Positions 27,446 through 36,239 of a DNA stretch of 64,000 nucleotides are shown here, one piece after another. The notes beneath the pieces were generated by a model. The model saw only the letters and a list, made by a program, of their open reading frames with translations, was not told where the DNA came from and ran no database searches. Source of the stretch: DATJGF01 sp035495315 (lineage in GTDB: Bacteria; Verrucomicrobiota; Verrucomicrobiia; Limisphaerales; UBA8199); assembly GCA_035495315.1 (NCBI GenBank), contig DATJGF010000023.1, forward strand, positions 4,571 to 68,570, read 5' to 3'. The stretch's first letter is position 1. Every line of letters begins with the position of its first letter. The position numbers were made by a program, and so were the translations under genes.

Positions 27446-29137
27446 TTAAGGTTTGTACCCAGGCCCTCGCAACACCTTCCCGGGTAGCGCGCCCGTCATT
27501 TTGCCTTTAGCAATGACGGCGACGCCGTTGACCAGAACGTACTCCATGCCTTCCGATAGCTGATGTGGATTTTCAAAGGTGGCGCGATCGCGAACGGTTT
27601 CGGGATCAAAAATTACGATATCCGCCCAAAGCCCGGCTTTGAGAACACCCCGATCGCTCAGGCGCATTCGCTGGGCAGGGAACGATGAGAACTTTCGGAT
27701 GGCTTCTTCCAGCGAGAGTTTTTTCTCCTCGCGCACGTATTTTCGTAGGATGCGGGGAAAAGTGCCGTAGGCCCTGGGGTGGGCAAAGTCCTTGGATAGC
27801 GGTCCATTCGGCGAAGTGCCCTCATAATCATTATCGATCGAGACCCACGGTTGCTGGAGTGCCAGCACAATATCGGGTTCGCTCATCCCGAAGGAGACGC
27901 CGCGGGTGAAGGCATTATCCTCAATCAACAAATCAAAGAGAGCTTCGATAGGCTCCTTGCTTTGCAACTTGGCAAAATCAGCAACCGTTTTTCCAGTCAT
28001 CGGCTGTAGCTTTGGGTTCTGCACCTGGCCGATCAGGATCGCTTCAGCGCCGGGCACACCATCCCATTCGTTATCCCATTCGGTGGTAGGAGTGACCATT
28101 TCTTTGCGAATACGCGCGCGAAGCGCCGGGTCTTTCAAGCGTTCGATCAGTTTGGCGTCGCCTCCATCATGTGCCCAGGGAGGGATATAAGAAGACAATC
28201 CGTTGGCCCACGCCGGGTAAGCATAAGTATCGGCAGCGAGGTCGACACCTTGAGCACGAGCTTCATTGATTTTGGCGATCACCTCCGGCATGCGTCCCCA
28301 ATTCCGTTTGCCCGCTACCTTCAAATGCCAAATCTCGACCGGAATCTTTGCCTCGCGCCCTATGCGAATGGCCTCCTCCAGCGCTGCCATAATGCCGCTG
28401 CTCTCGTTGCGAATATGCGTCGCATAAAGACCGCCCACAAGAGCCGCTTCCCGGGCCAGGGCAATCAGTTCCTCGGTCTTGGCGTAAGGCGCCGGCGCGT
28501 ACATCAGCGAAGTTGACACCCCGACGGCGCCATCCTGCATCGCTTCCCGCACCAATGCTCGCATTTGATTCAGCTGTTCCGGCGTTGGTTGTTTGTCCTC
28601 TTCACCTAGAACCATGCGGCGAACCTGAGTCGCCCCCACATAGGAGGCGAGATTGATCCCCATGCCTTGCTTTTCCAAGCGCGCGAAGTACTGCCGGAGG
28701 GTGCGCCAATCGGGCGTTACGTGGTAATGGATGCAAACGTCGCGATCGGCTGCGATGATTTTGTCATCCAGCGGAGCAACCGAGCCACCTTCCCCAGTGA
28801 TTTCAGTCGTAATTCCCTGGAATATTTTTGAAGGCAAACCTGGTTCGCTCAGGATGGAGAGTTCAGACTGCCCAAGCATATCGATGAAGCCCGGCGCGAC
28901 GACTTTGCCCTGAGCGTCAATGGTCTGGTGGGCCGCTACACCTGCAAGATTGCCAATGGCAGCAATTTTGCCGGCGCGAATTCCAAGGTCACCGGCGTAC
29001 CACGGGGACCCGGTGCCGTCGATGATATGACCGTTGATGATTAGGATGTCAAAATCCGGCTCCGGGGTTGCGCCCATTGAGGACAACACAGATGTGCCGG
29101 CAACCAGAATCGGAATGAGAGAGCATCGGAGGGTCAT
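27446..29137 (-). CDS. D-aminoacylase-like amidohydrolase, exported
   Basis: 563 residues from the ATG at 29137, which places a signal peptide at the start (LRCSLIPILVAGTSVLSSMG). It matches the N-acyl-D-amino-acid deacylase branch of the amidohydrolase superfamily: DILIINGHIIDGTGSPWYAG, APGFIDML, GITTEITGEGGSVAP, ATHIRNE, IPVEIWHLKVAG and the closing ADIVIFDPETVRDRATF. The usual metal-binding HxH after 'PGFID' is replaced by MLGQSE, so the metal site must differ from classical D-aminoacylases; the two later His residues are kept. The family cleaves acylated D-amino acids or related peptides; the substrate here is unknown. Single transcription unit. Confidence 0.85.
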   Translation of the reverse strand: MTLRCSLIPILVAGTSVLSSMGATPEPDFDILIINGHIIDGTGSPWYAGDLGIRAGKIAAIGNLAGVAAHQTIDAQGKVVAPGFIDMLGQSELSILSEPGLPSKIFQGITTEITGEGGSVAPLDDKIIAADRDVCIHYHVTPDWRTLRQYFARLEKQGMGINLASYVGATQVRRMVLGEEDKQPTPEQLNQMRALVREAMQDGAVGVSTSLMYAPAPYAKTEELIALAREAALVGGLYATHIRNESSGIMAALEEAIRIGREAKIPVEIWHLKVAGKRNWGRMPEVIAKINEARAQGVDLAADTYAYPAWANGLSSYIPPWAHDGGDAKLIERLKDPALRARIRKEMVTPTTEWDNEWDGVPGAEAILIGQVQNPKLQPMTGKTVADFAKLQSKEPIEALFDLLIEDNAFTRGVSFGMSEPDIVLALQQPWVSIDNDYEGTSPNGPLSKDFAHPRAYGTFPRILRKYVREEKKLSLEEAIRKFSSFPAQRMRLSDRGVLKAGLWADIVIFDPETVRDRATFENPHQLSEGMEYVLVNGVAVIAKGKMTGALPGKVLRGPGYKP

Positions 29138-29225
29138 GTTCGCGAAAGTAGCATCATGGCCACGACGCGACAAGAGAAGCCGGACATAAATAACTCGGTA
29201 GGCTTTGAGGCATCAAACGGCCGCC

Positions 29226-29290
29226 AGGTTTTCGAGTGCGCCAGTGCCCTGGCGCTTTGCGCTGAGGGCCTGCACCGCGCACTCCAAAGC
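29226..29290. repeat. dispersed palindromic repeat, copy 2
   Basis: GGTTTTCGAGTGCGCCAGTG then CCCTGGCGCTTTGCGC, closed by GCGCACTCCAAAGC. GAGTGCGC pairs with GCGCACTC across the element, and the inner GCGCCAG/CTGGCGC pair repeats the core of the copy at 9035. It lies between divergent genes. Confidence 0.65.
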
Positions 29291-29389
29291 ATTGCGGCAG
29301 TATACAGCTGAAGAATAATGCGCGATCGGCTGGCCACGCCGGTCCCGTTCTGCTTGACTGCCCCCATGCATGGTTTTCGCAGTCGTTGC

Positions 29390-31117
29390 ATGGCATTTGT
29401 GCTCACCACCACTTGTTGCTCGCTGTTCGGCTCGACCTATTTTGTTGCTCAGCATAACCCACAGGCGAACGATAGTGGCCCAGGAAGCGCCGAACGGCCT
29501 TGGAACAGTATTTCCACCGCTGCCAAAAAGGTAGTTGCCGGCGACACGGTGACGATCCGAGAAGGGATCTATCGCGAATTTGTATTGGTAAAAAGCGGGG
29601 GCACGGCACAGGCCCCGATTCGTTTTGAGGCGACTCCGGGGGCAACAGTCATTTTAACGGGAGCAGATGAGATAAGCCGTTGGCGGAGGTGTGATGAGCA
29701 GCGGCCGATCTACGAAGTCGCCTGGCCACACCGCTTCAATACGTGGTCCAGACAAATGACTCATCCGGATGACGAGTACCACCGGGTCATCGGACGGTGT
29801 GAACAGGTGGCAATTCAAGGTTATTTAATTCATCAAGTGCTTGAGCGAGACCAATTGTCGTCTGGCTCGTTCGTTGTCGACGTCGCCAAACAAAAGCTAA
29901 TGCTCTGGGATGCAGGCGGCCGCGACCCCAATAAGCTTTTGGTCGAGGCGTCGGTTCGCCAGGAGATTATGCGAGTGGAAGGGGAGTATGTGCAGCTGCA
30001 AGGACTCCATTTCCGTTGCGCCGCCAACGCGGCGCAGCACGGGGCTGTGGTTCTGACTGGGCGCCACGATCAAATGACGGATTGCGTTGTCGAAGCGATG
30101 AACTCCTGTGGCGCAACATTCCAAGCGGAGGACCTCATTATTCGGCGATGTACGTTTCGCGATAATGGCCAGATTGGCTTCGGTGCCAGCGGCGCGCACA
30201 ACCTGTTATTTACGGGATGTCGCGTCGAGAACAACAATACCAAAGGCTTCGATCGGGGTTGGGAAGCCGGCGGCAACAAAATCGTATTGACGCGGGGAGC
30301 CGTTTTGGATCAAAGCCAGTTTCTCCGCAATCGCGGAAACGGGGTCTGGTTCGATATCGGCAACGAACACTGCACCGTCAGCCGATGCCTTATCGCAGAT
30401 AACGAGGACAGTGGGATTTTCTATGAGATCTCCCTCGGCCTGCAGGCGCACGACAATGTAATCCTCGGAAATGGTTTTGCGGCAACACCCGGTGCATGGG
30501 GTGCACAGGCCGGCATCTCACTTTCCAGCAGTCCGGATTGCGTCATCGAGCGCAATCTAATCTATGGAAACCGTGAAGGATTTAATTTCCGCGAACAGAC
30601 ACGCACGACTCCTACAATTCACGACAGACAAGAGCACGCCGTTTGGAATCATGACGACACCATCTGTCACAACCTTATCGCTTGTAATCGCGACGCACAG
30701 ATCTGGGGATGGTTCGATATGCACGACAGCCGTCACTGGCCAGCAGAGCAGGGCAGAGGAGGTGTCGGCTCGACACAAACAGCTGGAGCTTCGGTGGCAA
30801 CCGATTCCAAAGGCCAGCCGATAGGTTTAACACTCCAGCAACTTCGATTACGCTTCCAAGACAACTTTTATTTTGCGGAACCAGATCAACGTTTGTTCGA
30901 GTGGGGCGTCACCTGGGGCCGTCATCAGAGTTATCCAACACTACGCGATTTTCAAACTGCTCTTGGCGTGGACGAAGACGGGCAAATTCTCGAGCCGCGA
31001 TTTGCGAATGCTCTCGGCCTTGATTTTCGACTGGACTCCGAACAGATGTCGCAGTTCAAGAACTCCTATCCGATCGGAGAAGTTCCGGGCGTCCTATTGG
31101 GTCAGTTTCGCGAATGA
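29390..31117 (+). CDS. secreted right-handed beta-helix protein
   Basis: About 575 residues from the ATG at 29390, chosen because it starts the signal peptide (AFVLTTTCCSLFGS); the frame is open from 29318. The early part (NPQANDSGPGSAERPWNSIS and AGDTVTIREGIYREFVLVKSG) is the standard start of pectate-lyase-like parallel beta-helix proteins. Residues about 200-410 contain PbH1-type coils (DLIIRRCTFRDNGQIGFGAS, NHEHCT-like turns and SPDCVIERNLIYGNREGFNF). Such proteins bind or cleave polysaccharides; no lyase active site is obvious, so catalysis is unproven. It is transcribed alone and followed by two small hairpins. Confidence 0.82.
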   Translation: MAFVLTTTCCSLFGSTYFVAQHNPQANDSGPGSAERPWNSISTAAKKVVAGDTVTIREGIYREFVLVKSGGTAQAPIRFEATPGATVILTGADEISRWRRCDEQRPIYEVAWPHRFNTWSRQMTHPDDEYHRVIGRCEQVAIQGYLIHQVLERDQLSSGSFVVDVAKQKLMLWDAGGRDPNKLLVEASVRQEIMRVEGEYVQLQGLHFRCAANAAQHGAVVLTGRHDQMTDCVVEAMNSCGATFQAEDLIIRRCTFRDNGQIGFGASGAHNLLFTGCRVENNNTKGFDRGWEAGGNKIVLTRGAVLDQSQFLRNRGNGVWFDIGNEHCTVSRCLIADNEDSGIFYEISLGLQAHDNVILGNGFAATPGAWGAQAGISLSSSPDCVIERNLIYGNREGFNFREQTRTTPTIHDRQEHAVWNHDDTICHNLIACNRDAQIWGWFDMHDSRHWPAEQGRGGVGSTQTAGASVATDSKGQPIGLTLQQLRLRFQDNFYFAEPDQRLFEWGVTWGRHQSYPTLRDFQTALGVDEDGQILEPRFANALGLDFRLDSEQMSQFKNSYPIGEVPGVLLGQFRE

Positions 31118-31132
31118 GTCCGCCTCGTAACA

Positions 31133-31171
31133 CAGAGTTTCACTCTGCTGTACCGCAGGTTTCCAACCTGC
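31133..31171. repeat. pair of short hairpins
   Basis: CAGAGTTTCACTCTG (31133-31147, 6-base arms, 3-base loop) and GCAGGTTTCCAACCTGC (31155-31171, 7-base arms, 3-base loop). They follow the beta-helix gene by 16 bases and precede ackA. They have the same form as the hairpins at 19539-19580 and may end transcription. Confidence 0.75.
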
Positions 31172-31272
31172 ATTGCAGATTTCTAACCAGCACCTGTCGC
31201 AAGCTCCTGATCAGTGGAGTTGCCGTTGCGTTAGACCCAAGTAGAATGCTTTCGGTCGGTGGTGATTAAAAC

Positions 31273-32484
31273 ATGAGCAACGCAGGCCCACACTCTGCCC
31301 CGAAGTGCATTTTGACCATTAATGGCGGTTCCTCAAGTATCAAGTTCGCGCTGTTTGAACCGGGCGCGAGCTTACGCCGCACCCTCACAGGAAAACTCGC
31401 CCGCATCGGCCTGCCAAAAGCCTCCTTTGTGGTTAAGGGTGCAGCCAGCACCGACAATTTTTCACGTACGATTAGTGCGCCCGATCACCATCGGGCTGTA
31501 AATATCCTGATGGACTGGCTCGAAGAGAGGGTCGGTCGCGGGGAATTGGCGGCCGTCGGCCACCGAGTCGTCCATGGCGGACCGAAATATAGCGAACCTC
31601 AGCGAATTACGGCGAGTCTGGTTAAAGAACTGCACCAGCTTAAACCATTCGACCCCGAGCACCTCCCTGAAGAAATCCTGCTGACGGAAGCGTTTCAACG
31701 GCGCTTTCCCAAGCTGCCGCAGATTGCCTGCTTTGATACCGCCTTTCATCGCAATCTTCCTCAAGTCGCGCGACTGTTGCCGATTCCGCGACGGTTCGAG
31801 AAATTAGGCGTTCGTCGCTATGGATTTCATGGATTGTCCTATGCGTTCCTGATGGAAGAGCTCGCGCGGATTGCGGGCGTGAGACAGGCACACGGCCGCA
31901 TCATACTTGCCCATCTGGGCAATGGGGCGAGTTTGGCTGCCGTTCGTGGCGGCAAGCCGGTCGATACCAGCATGAGCTTTACGCCGACGGCCGGCATTCC
32001 GATGAGCACACGTTCAGGCGACCTCGATCCCGGACTGGTTTGGTACCTGGCGCGCACCGCGGCTATTACACCAAGGCAATTTAACGACATGGTTAATACC
32101 AAATCTGGCCTTCTTGGCATTTCCGGCAGCAGTTCTGATATGCGCGACCTGCTCGAACGCGAAGCCAATGATCGCAATGCCGCCGATGCGGTCGCGTTGT
32201 TCTGTTATCAGATCAAGAAGTGGATCGGGGCCTTTGCCGCAGCCCTGGGCGGGCTCGATACTCTTATCTTTTCTGGCGGCATTGGCGAGAATGCTGCCCC
32301 GGTTCGCGAACGAATTTGTAACGGATTGGAATTTCTTGGAATCACGCTCAACAAACGCTATAACGCAACCAACGCCAGTGTTATTTCCAATCCGGGGGCC
32401 AACGTTACCGTGCGCGTGATACGAACGGATGAGGAATTGATGATTGCCAAGACCGTCTGCCGAGTCCTGGCTCTGGAAAGGTGA
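31273..32484 (+). CDS. ackA: acetate kinase
   Basis: A 403-residue ASKHA-fold kinase that makes ATP and acetate from acetyl phosphate and ADP. Seen: CILTINGGSSSIKFALFEPG at the N-terminus, GHRVVHGG, FDTAFHR, RYGFHGLSYAF, ILAHLGNGASLAAVRGGKPV, DTSMSFTPTAGIPMSTRSGD, and the C-terminal TLIFSGGIGENAAPVR. All signature residues are present and the length is normal. It precedes the phosphoketolase gene by 13 bases, so acetyl phosphate made by that enzyme is turned directly into ATP. The short upstream hairpins isolate this pair from the gene before it. Confidence 0.95.
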   Translation: MSNAGPHSAPKCILTINGGSSSIKFALFEPGASLRRTLTGKLARIGLPKASFVVKGAASTDNFSRTISAPDHHRAVNILMDWLEERVGRGELAAVGHRVVHGGPKYSEPQRITASLVKELHQLKPFDPEHLPEEILLTEAFQRRFPKLPQIACFDTAFHRNLPQVARLLPIPRRFEKLGVRRYGFHGLSYAFLMEELARIAGVRQAHGRIILAHLGNGASLAAVRGGKPVDTSMSFTPTAGIPMSTRSGDLDPGLVWYLARTAAITPRQFNDMVNTKSGLLGISGSSSDMRDLLEREANDRNAADAVALFCYQIKKWIGAFAAALGGLDTLIFSGGIGENAAPVRERICNGLEFLGITLNKRYNATNASVISNPGANVTVRVIRTDEELMIAKTVCRVLALER

Positions 32485-32497
32485 AAGGAGTATCGAG

Positions 32498-34879
32498 ATG
32501 AAACGAACAAACCAAAAAAACGCAGCGACCCTCTCGCCGGAACATCTGCGGAAGATGGATGCCTACTGGCGCGCCGCCAATTATCTTTCGGTCGGCCAAA
32601 TCTATCTATATGACAATCCGCTCTTGAAAACCCCATTAAAGGTCGGCCATGTCAAACCGCGCTTGCTTGGACACTGGGGTACAACACCTGGTTTGAACTT
32701 CCTTTATGTCCATCTCAATCGCTTGATAAACGACCGCGACCTGAATATGATCTTCATCGCTGGTCCCGGTCACGGAGGTCCGGCGATGGTCGCCAATACC
32801 TACCTCGAAGGCACCTACAGCGAGCTGTATCCAAATGTTTCACAGGATGAGCCAGGGATGAAAAGGCTGTTTACGCAGTTTTCCTTCCCGGGCGGCATTC
32901 CCAGCCATGTCGCGCCCGAAACGCCCGGTTCGATACACGAAGGAGGCGAGCTCGGGTACGCCCTGGCTCATGCGTATGGCGCCGCATTCGATAACCCCGA
33001 TTTGATCGTCGCTTGCGTCATCGGCGATGGCGAGGCCGAAACCGGACCGCTGGCGACCAGTTGGCATGCTAATAAATTCCTTGATCCGGTTCGTGATGGC
33101 GCTGTCCTGCCGATTCTTCATTTGAATGGCTATAAAATTGCCAATGCGGCCGTGCTGGCCCGTATTCCTAAGCAGGAACTCGAACAACTGCTGTGCGGTT
33201 ATGGTTACCGGCCTTTTTTCGTTGAGGGCAGTGAACCGGCCGCGATGCACCAACTCCTGGCGTCCACCTTGGATAAGGTAATGGACGAAATCCGCTCAAT
33301 TCAATCCCAGGCTCGAACCAAAGGCTTTAAGCAACGCCCGGTGTGGCCGATGATTGTTTTTTCCAGCCCGAAAGGATGGACGGGTCCGAAGACCGTCGAT
33401 GGCCTGCCGACCGAAGGGACCTGGCGCTCGCATCAGGTGCCGCTGTCGGATATTGGGAGCAAGCCGGAGCACCTCAAGCAGCTCGAGGAGTGGATGAAGA
33501 GCTATAAGCCGCAAGAGCTGTTCGATTCCACGGGCAGACTGAAGTCCGAACTGGCTGAATTAGCGCCCAAAGGCAACCGCCGTATGGGCGCCAACCCACA
33601 TGCCAATGGGGGTGTGCTCTTGTGCGATCTGCGCATGCCGGACTTCAGGGATTACACTGTGAAGGTACCTACCCCAGGCAATGTGACGGCCGAAGCGACT
33701 CGCGTGCTGGGCGCTTTCCTGCGTGACGTGATGAAATTGAATTCTGACCGGGCTAATTTCAGAGTGTTCGGACCAGATGAGACTTCCTCTAACCGCCTGG
33801 ACCACCTGTTCGAAGTGACTAACCGGGCGTTTGCAGGCGAGCTAAAGAAAACCGACGAGCACGTCTCGCCTGATGGGCGCGTGCTCGAAGTGCTCAGCGA
33901 GCACTTGTGTCAGGGCTGGCTCGAAGGTTACCTGCTGACGGGACGTCACGGCTTCTTCTCCTGTTACGAAGCTTTCATTCACATCATCGATTCAATGTTC
34001 AACCAGCACGCCAAGTGGTTGAAAGTAACGCGGCATATTCCGTGGCGCCGGCCTATCGCATCGCTAAATTACTTGCTCACCTCCCACGTCTGGCGCCAGG
34101 ACCATAACGGGTTCAGTCATCAGGACCCCGGTTTCATCGATCATGTGGTCAACAAAAAAGCAGATATCATCCGTGTCTATTTGCCACCGGATACCAACAC
34201 CTTGCTGTCCGTCGCCGACCACTGTTTGCAGAGCCGGCATTACATCAATGTGATCGTCGCCGGAAAACAACCGGCCCTGCAGTGGCTCGACATGGATGCG
34301 GCAGTGAAACATTGTACCGCCGGAATCGGCATCTGGCCGTGGGCGAGCAACGATCAAGGGTCCGAACCAGACGTCGTGATGGCGTGCGCGGGAGATATAC
34401 CCACACTCGAAACGCTGGCGGCGGTTCAGATGCTCCGTCAGCAATTTCCTGAACTGCGCATTCGCCTCATCAATGTCGTCGATCTAATGACACTCCAGCC
34501 GAAATCGGAGCATCCCCATGGATTAAGTGATCGTGACTTCGACGCGCTGTTCACGAAGGACAAGCCGATTATTTTTGCCTATCACGGATATCCCTGGCTG
34601 ATTCATCGACTGACTTATCGACGCACTAATCACGAAAATCTCCACGTGCGTGGATATAAGGAAGAGGGCACCACGACCACTCCTTTCGATATGGTGGTGT
34701 TAAATGATCTGGATCGTTTCCATTTGGTCAGCGATGTCATCGACCGTGTCCCTAATCTTGGCTCACGCGCCGCTTATGTAAAACAGGGGATTCGTGACAA
34801 ACTGCTCGACCACAAAAACTATATTCATAAATATGGCCAGGACATGCCCGAAATACGCGATTGGAAATGGTCTGTCTGA
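32498..34879 (+). CDS. xfp: xylulose-5-phosphate/fructose-6-phosphate phosphoketolase
   Basis: 793 residues from the ATG at 32498, chosen because AAAGGAG lies at 32483-32489 and the family starts here; the frame is open from 32444. It is a thiamine-diphosphate enzyme that splits xylulose-5-P or fructose-6-P with phosphate into acetyl phosphate plus glyceraldehyde-3-P or erythrose-4-P. Seen: LLGHWGTTPGLNFLYVHLNR, IAGPGHGGPAMVAN, the diphosphate-binding GDGEAETGPLATSWHANKF, and HLCQGWLEGYLLTGRHGFF. The length is standard. Operon with ackA (13-base gap). The pair forms an ATP-yielding route that bypasses part of glycolysis. A long hairpin repeat follows the stop. Confidence 0.95.
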   Translation: MKRTNQKNAATLSPEHLRKMDAYWRAANYLSVGQIYLYDNPLLKTPLKVGHVKPRLLGHWGTTPGLNFLYVHLNRLINDRDLNMIFIAGPGHGGPAMVANTYLEGTYSELYPNVSQDEPGMKRLFTQFSFPGGIPSHVAPETPGSIHEGGELGYALAHAYGAAFDNPDLIVACVIGDGEAETGPLATSWHANKFLDPVRDGAVLPILHLNGYKIANAAVLARIPKQELEQLLCGYGYRPFFVEGSEPAAMHQLLASTLDKVMDEIRSIQSQARTKGFKQRPVWPMIVFSSPKGWTGPKTVDGLPTEGTWRSHQVPLSDIGSKPEHLKQLEEWMKSYKPQELFDSTGRLKSELAELAPKGNRRMGANPHANGGVLLCDLRMPDFRDYTVKVPTPGNVTAEATRVLGAFLRDVMKLNSDRANFRVFGPDETSSNRLDHLFEVTNRAFAGELKKTDEHVSPDGRVLEVLSEHLCQGWLEGYLLTGRHGFFSCYEAFIHIIDSMFNQHAKWLKVTRHIPWRRPIASLNYLLTSHVWRQDHNGFSHQDPGFIDHVVNKKADIIRVYLPPDTNTLLSVADHCLQSRHYINVIVAGKQPALQWLDMDAAVKHCTAGIGIWPWASNDQGSEPDVVMACAGDIPTLETLAAVQMLRQQFPELRIRLINVVDLMTLQPKSEHPHGLSDRDFDALFTKDKPIIFAYHGYPWLIHRLTYRRTNHENLHVRGYKEEGTTTTPFDMVVLNDLDRFHLVSDVIDRVPNLGSRAAYVKQGIRDKLLDHKNYIHKYGQDMPEIRDWKWSV

Positions 34880-34927
34880 TGCTTGCCCAGTTCGCTAGCC
34901 CGGCCCCTTACTCGGCTGAGCGCCACC

Positions 34928-35007
34928 TTTTTGGACTGCGCCAATCCCCGGGTGCTTTCCTAACCATCCGCCGCCCAAAAGCGCCAGCGAACTGGCGCAG
35001 TCCAAAA
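34928..35007. repeat. dispersed palindromic repeat, copy 3 (facing arms)
   Basis: TTTTTGGACTGCGCCA (34928-34943) and TGGCGCAGTCCAAAA (34993-35007) form a 15-base perfect inverted repeat around 49 bases that contain the GCGCCAG core again. It matches the copies at 9035 and 29226. Lying 48 bases after xfp, it probably ends the ackA-xfp message. Confidence 0.8.
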
Positions 35008-35024
35008 TCTATCGGGGGCAACCG

Positions 35025-35768
35025 ATGCTGAACCTGAATGCCTGGCAATGGTCCCTGCTGGCTTTAGGCGCGTTGGTGACTGGACTGTCGAAGACCGGCA
35101 TCGCCGGCCTGGGCGTGCTCTCTGTGGCCCTCTTCGCGAATGCATTGCCGGCGCGCGCTTCTACTGGAGCATTGTTACCCTTGCTTCTCTGCGCCGACGT
35201 TTTCGGTGTCGCATTTTTCCGCAAGCACGCCAGCTGGCCCCATTTGCTCAAACTCTTTCCCTGGGTAGTCGTTGGCGTAATTGGCGGGTACTGTGCGCTG
35301 GATCGGATCAGCAACGCGCAGGTTCAACGGATGATTGGCGCCATCATTTTGATCATGGTTGGTCTGCATGTGTGGCGGCAGCGACAACCGGACAAAATCG
35401 CCGCTGGCATCCCTCATACCTGGTGGTTTGGAGCCCTAATCGGAATGCTGGCCGGCTTTACCACAATGGTGGCCAATGCCGCGGGACCCGTCACAGTGCT
35501 GTATTTCCTTGCACTCGGACTACCGAAGCTGGTGTTCATCGGCACGGGTGCCTGGTTCTATATGCTCGTCAATGCATTCAAGGTGCCCTTCAGCATCAAA
35601 TTGGGTCTAATCAACTCACAATCGCTGGTGCTCGATGCGGTCTTGCTGATTCCCATGATTCCCGGCGCGCTGCTAGGCCCGGTCATTCTGCGGCGACTCA
35701 ATCAGCAGGCCTTCGAAGCGATGGCTCTGATCCTGACTGTCGTTGCTGCGGTGCGGCTCCTGCTTTAA
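35025..35768 (+). CDS. TauE/SafE-family membrane transporter
   Basis: A 247-residue integral membrane protein with about seven membrane segments. Seen: the N-terminal repeat GALVTGLSKTGIAGLGVLSV and the related second half MLAGFTTMVANAAGPVTVLY, the two pseudo-repeats (G.....G.GG.G / G....NAAGP) that define TauE/SafE (DUF81) exporters. These move sulfite, sulfoacetate or other small anions outward; the substrate is unknown here. It starts 17 bases after the repeat that follows xfp, so it is likely a separate unit. The last 71 bases overlap the convergent HEAT-like gene. Confidence 0.85.
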   Translation: MLNLNAWQWSLLALGALVTGLSKTGIAGLGVLSVALFANALPARASTGALLPLLLCADVFGVAFFRKHASWPHLLKLFPWVVVGVIGGYCALDRISNAQVQRMIGAIILIMVGLHVWRQRQPDKIAAGIPHTWWFGALIGMLAGFTTMVANAAGPVTVLYFLALGLPKLVFIGTGAWFYMLVNAFKVPFSIKLGLINSQSLVLDAVLLIPMIPGALLGPVILRRLNQQAFEAMALILTVVAAVRLLL

Positions 35769-36228
35769 CCGGAAGTGCTTGTAAGGCCAGTTGGCAGGCG
35801 CTTCTCACCGTCGGATTGCCGTCCTTTAGTCCCGTCCTCATCATCGACAGAGCAGGCGTACCGATGCTGAGCAAAAGATTCGCCGCCCGCAAATCATCGA
35901 AGCCGCTCGCGTGTCCCTGGGGCATCACACCGGCTACGTTGCCGGGCACGACCTGACGGAACCGGCGATAAGCGCCCCAATAGTCCCAGCGTGGATGCTC
36001 ATATCTGAGCTTTCGAAATATCCAGGGGACAGCAGGGGGTCCGATTTCATGTACTGCCAACGCGGCTGGTTCGTATCCGCCGTCGAGCCATTCACTGACC
36101 GTGCGACCTCCGTACGCAGGTTGGCGCGATTCTGGGTTGATGTAGGCTCGTATGGCATACGTGGTGACACCAAGCGCGGCAATCGCGCCGCAAAGTAGCA
36201 GCCAAAACGCGCGTTTGCGGCGAGCCAC
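35698..36228 (-). CDS. membrane-anchored HEAT-like protein
   Basis: A 176-residue protein if translation starts at GTG 36228, 12 bases after the upstream gene's stop; a GTG at 36291 would overlap that gene and is less likely. An N-terminal anchor (AFWLLLCGAIAALGVTTYAI) is followed by GGRTVSEWLDGGYEPAALAV, IGPPAVPWIFRKLRYEH and LLSIGTPALSMMRTGLKDGN, the pattern of HEAT-repeat proteins abundant in Verrucomicrobia. The role is unknown, probably scaffolding. Its 3' end overlaps the tauE/safE-type gene by 71 bases, which is unusual. Confidence 0.6.
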   Translation of the reverse strand: MARRKRAFWLLLCGAIAALGVTTYAIRAYINPESRQPAYGGRTVSEWLDGGYEPAALAVHEIGPPAVPWIFRKLRYEHPRWDYWGAYRRFRQVVPGNVAGVMPQGHASGFDDLRAANLLLSIGTPALSMMRTGLKDGNPTVRSACQLALQALPVKAGAAPQQRQSGSEPSLRRPAD

Positions 36229-36239
36229 TGTGCCGAGAT

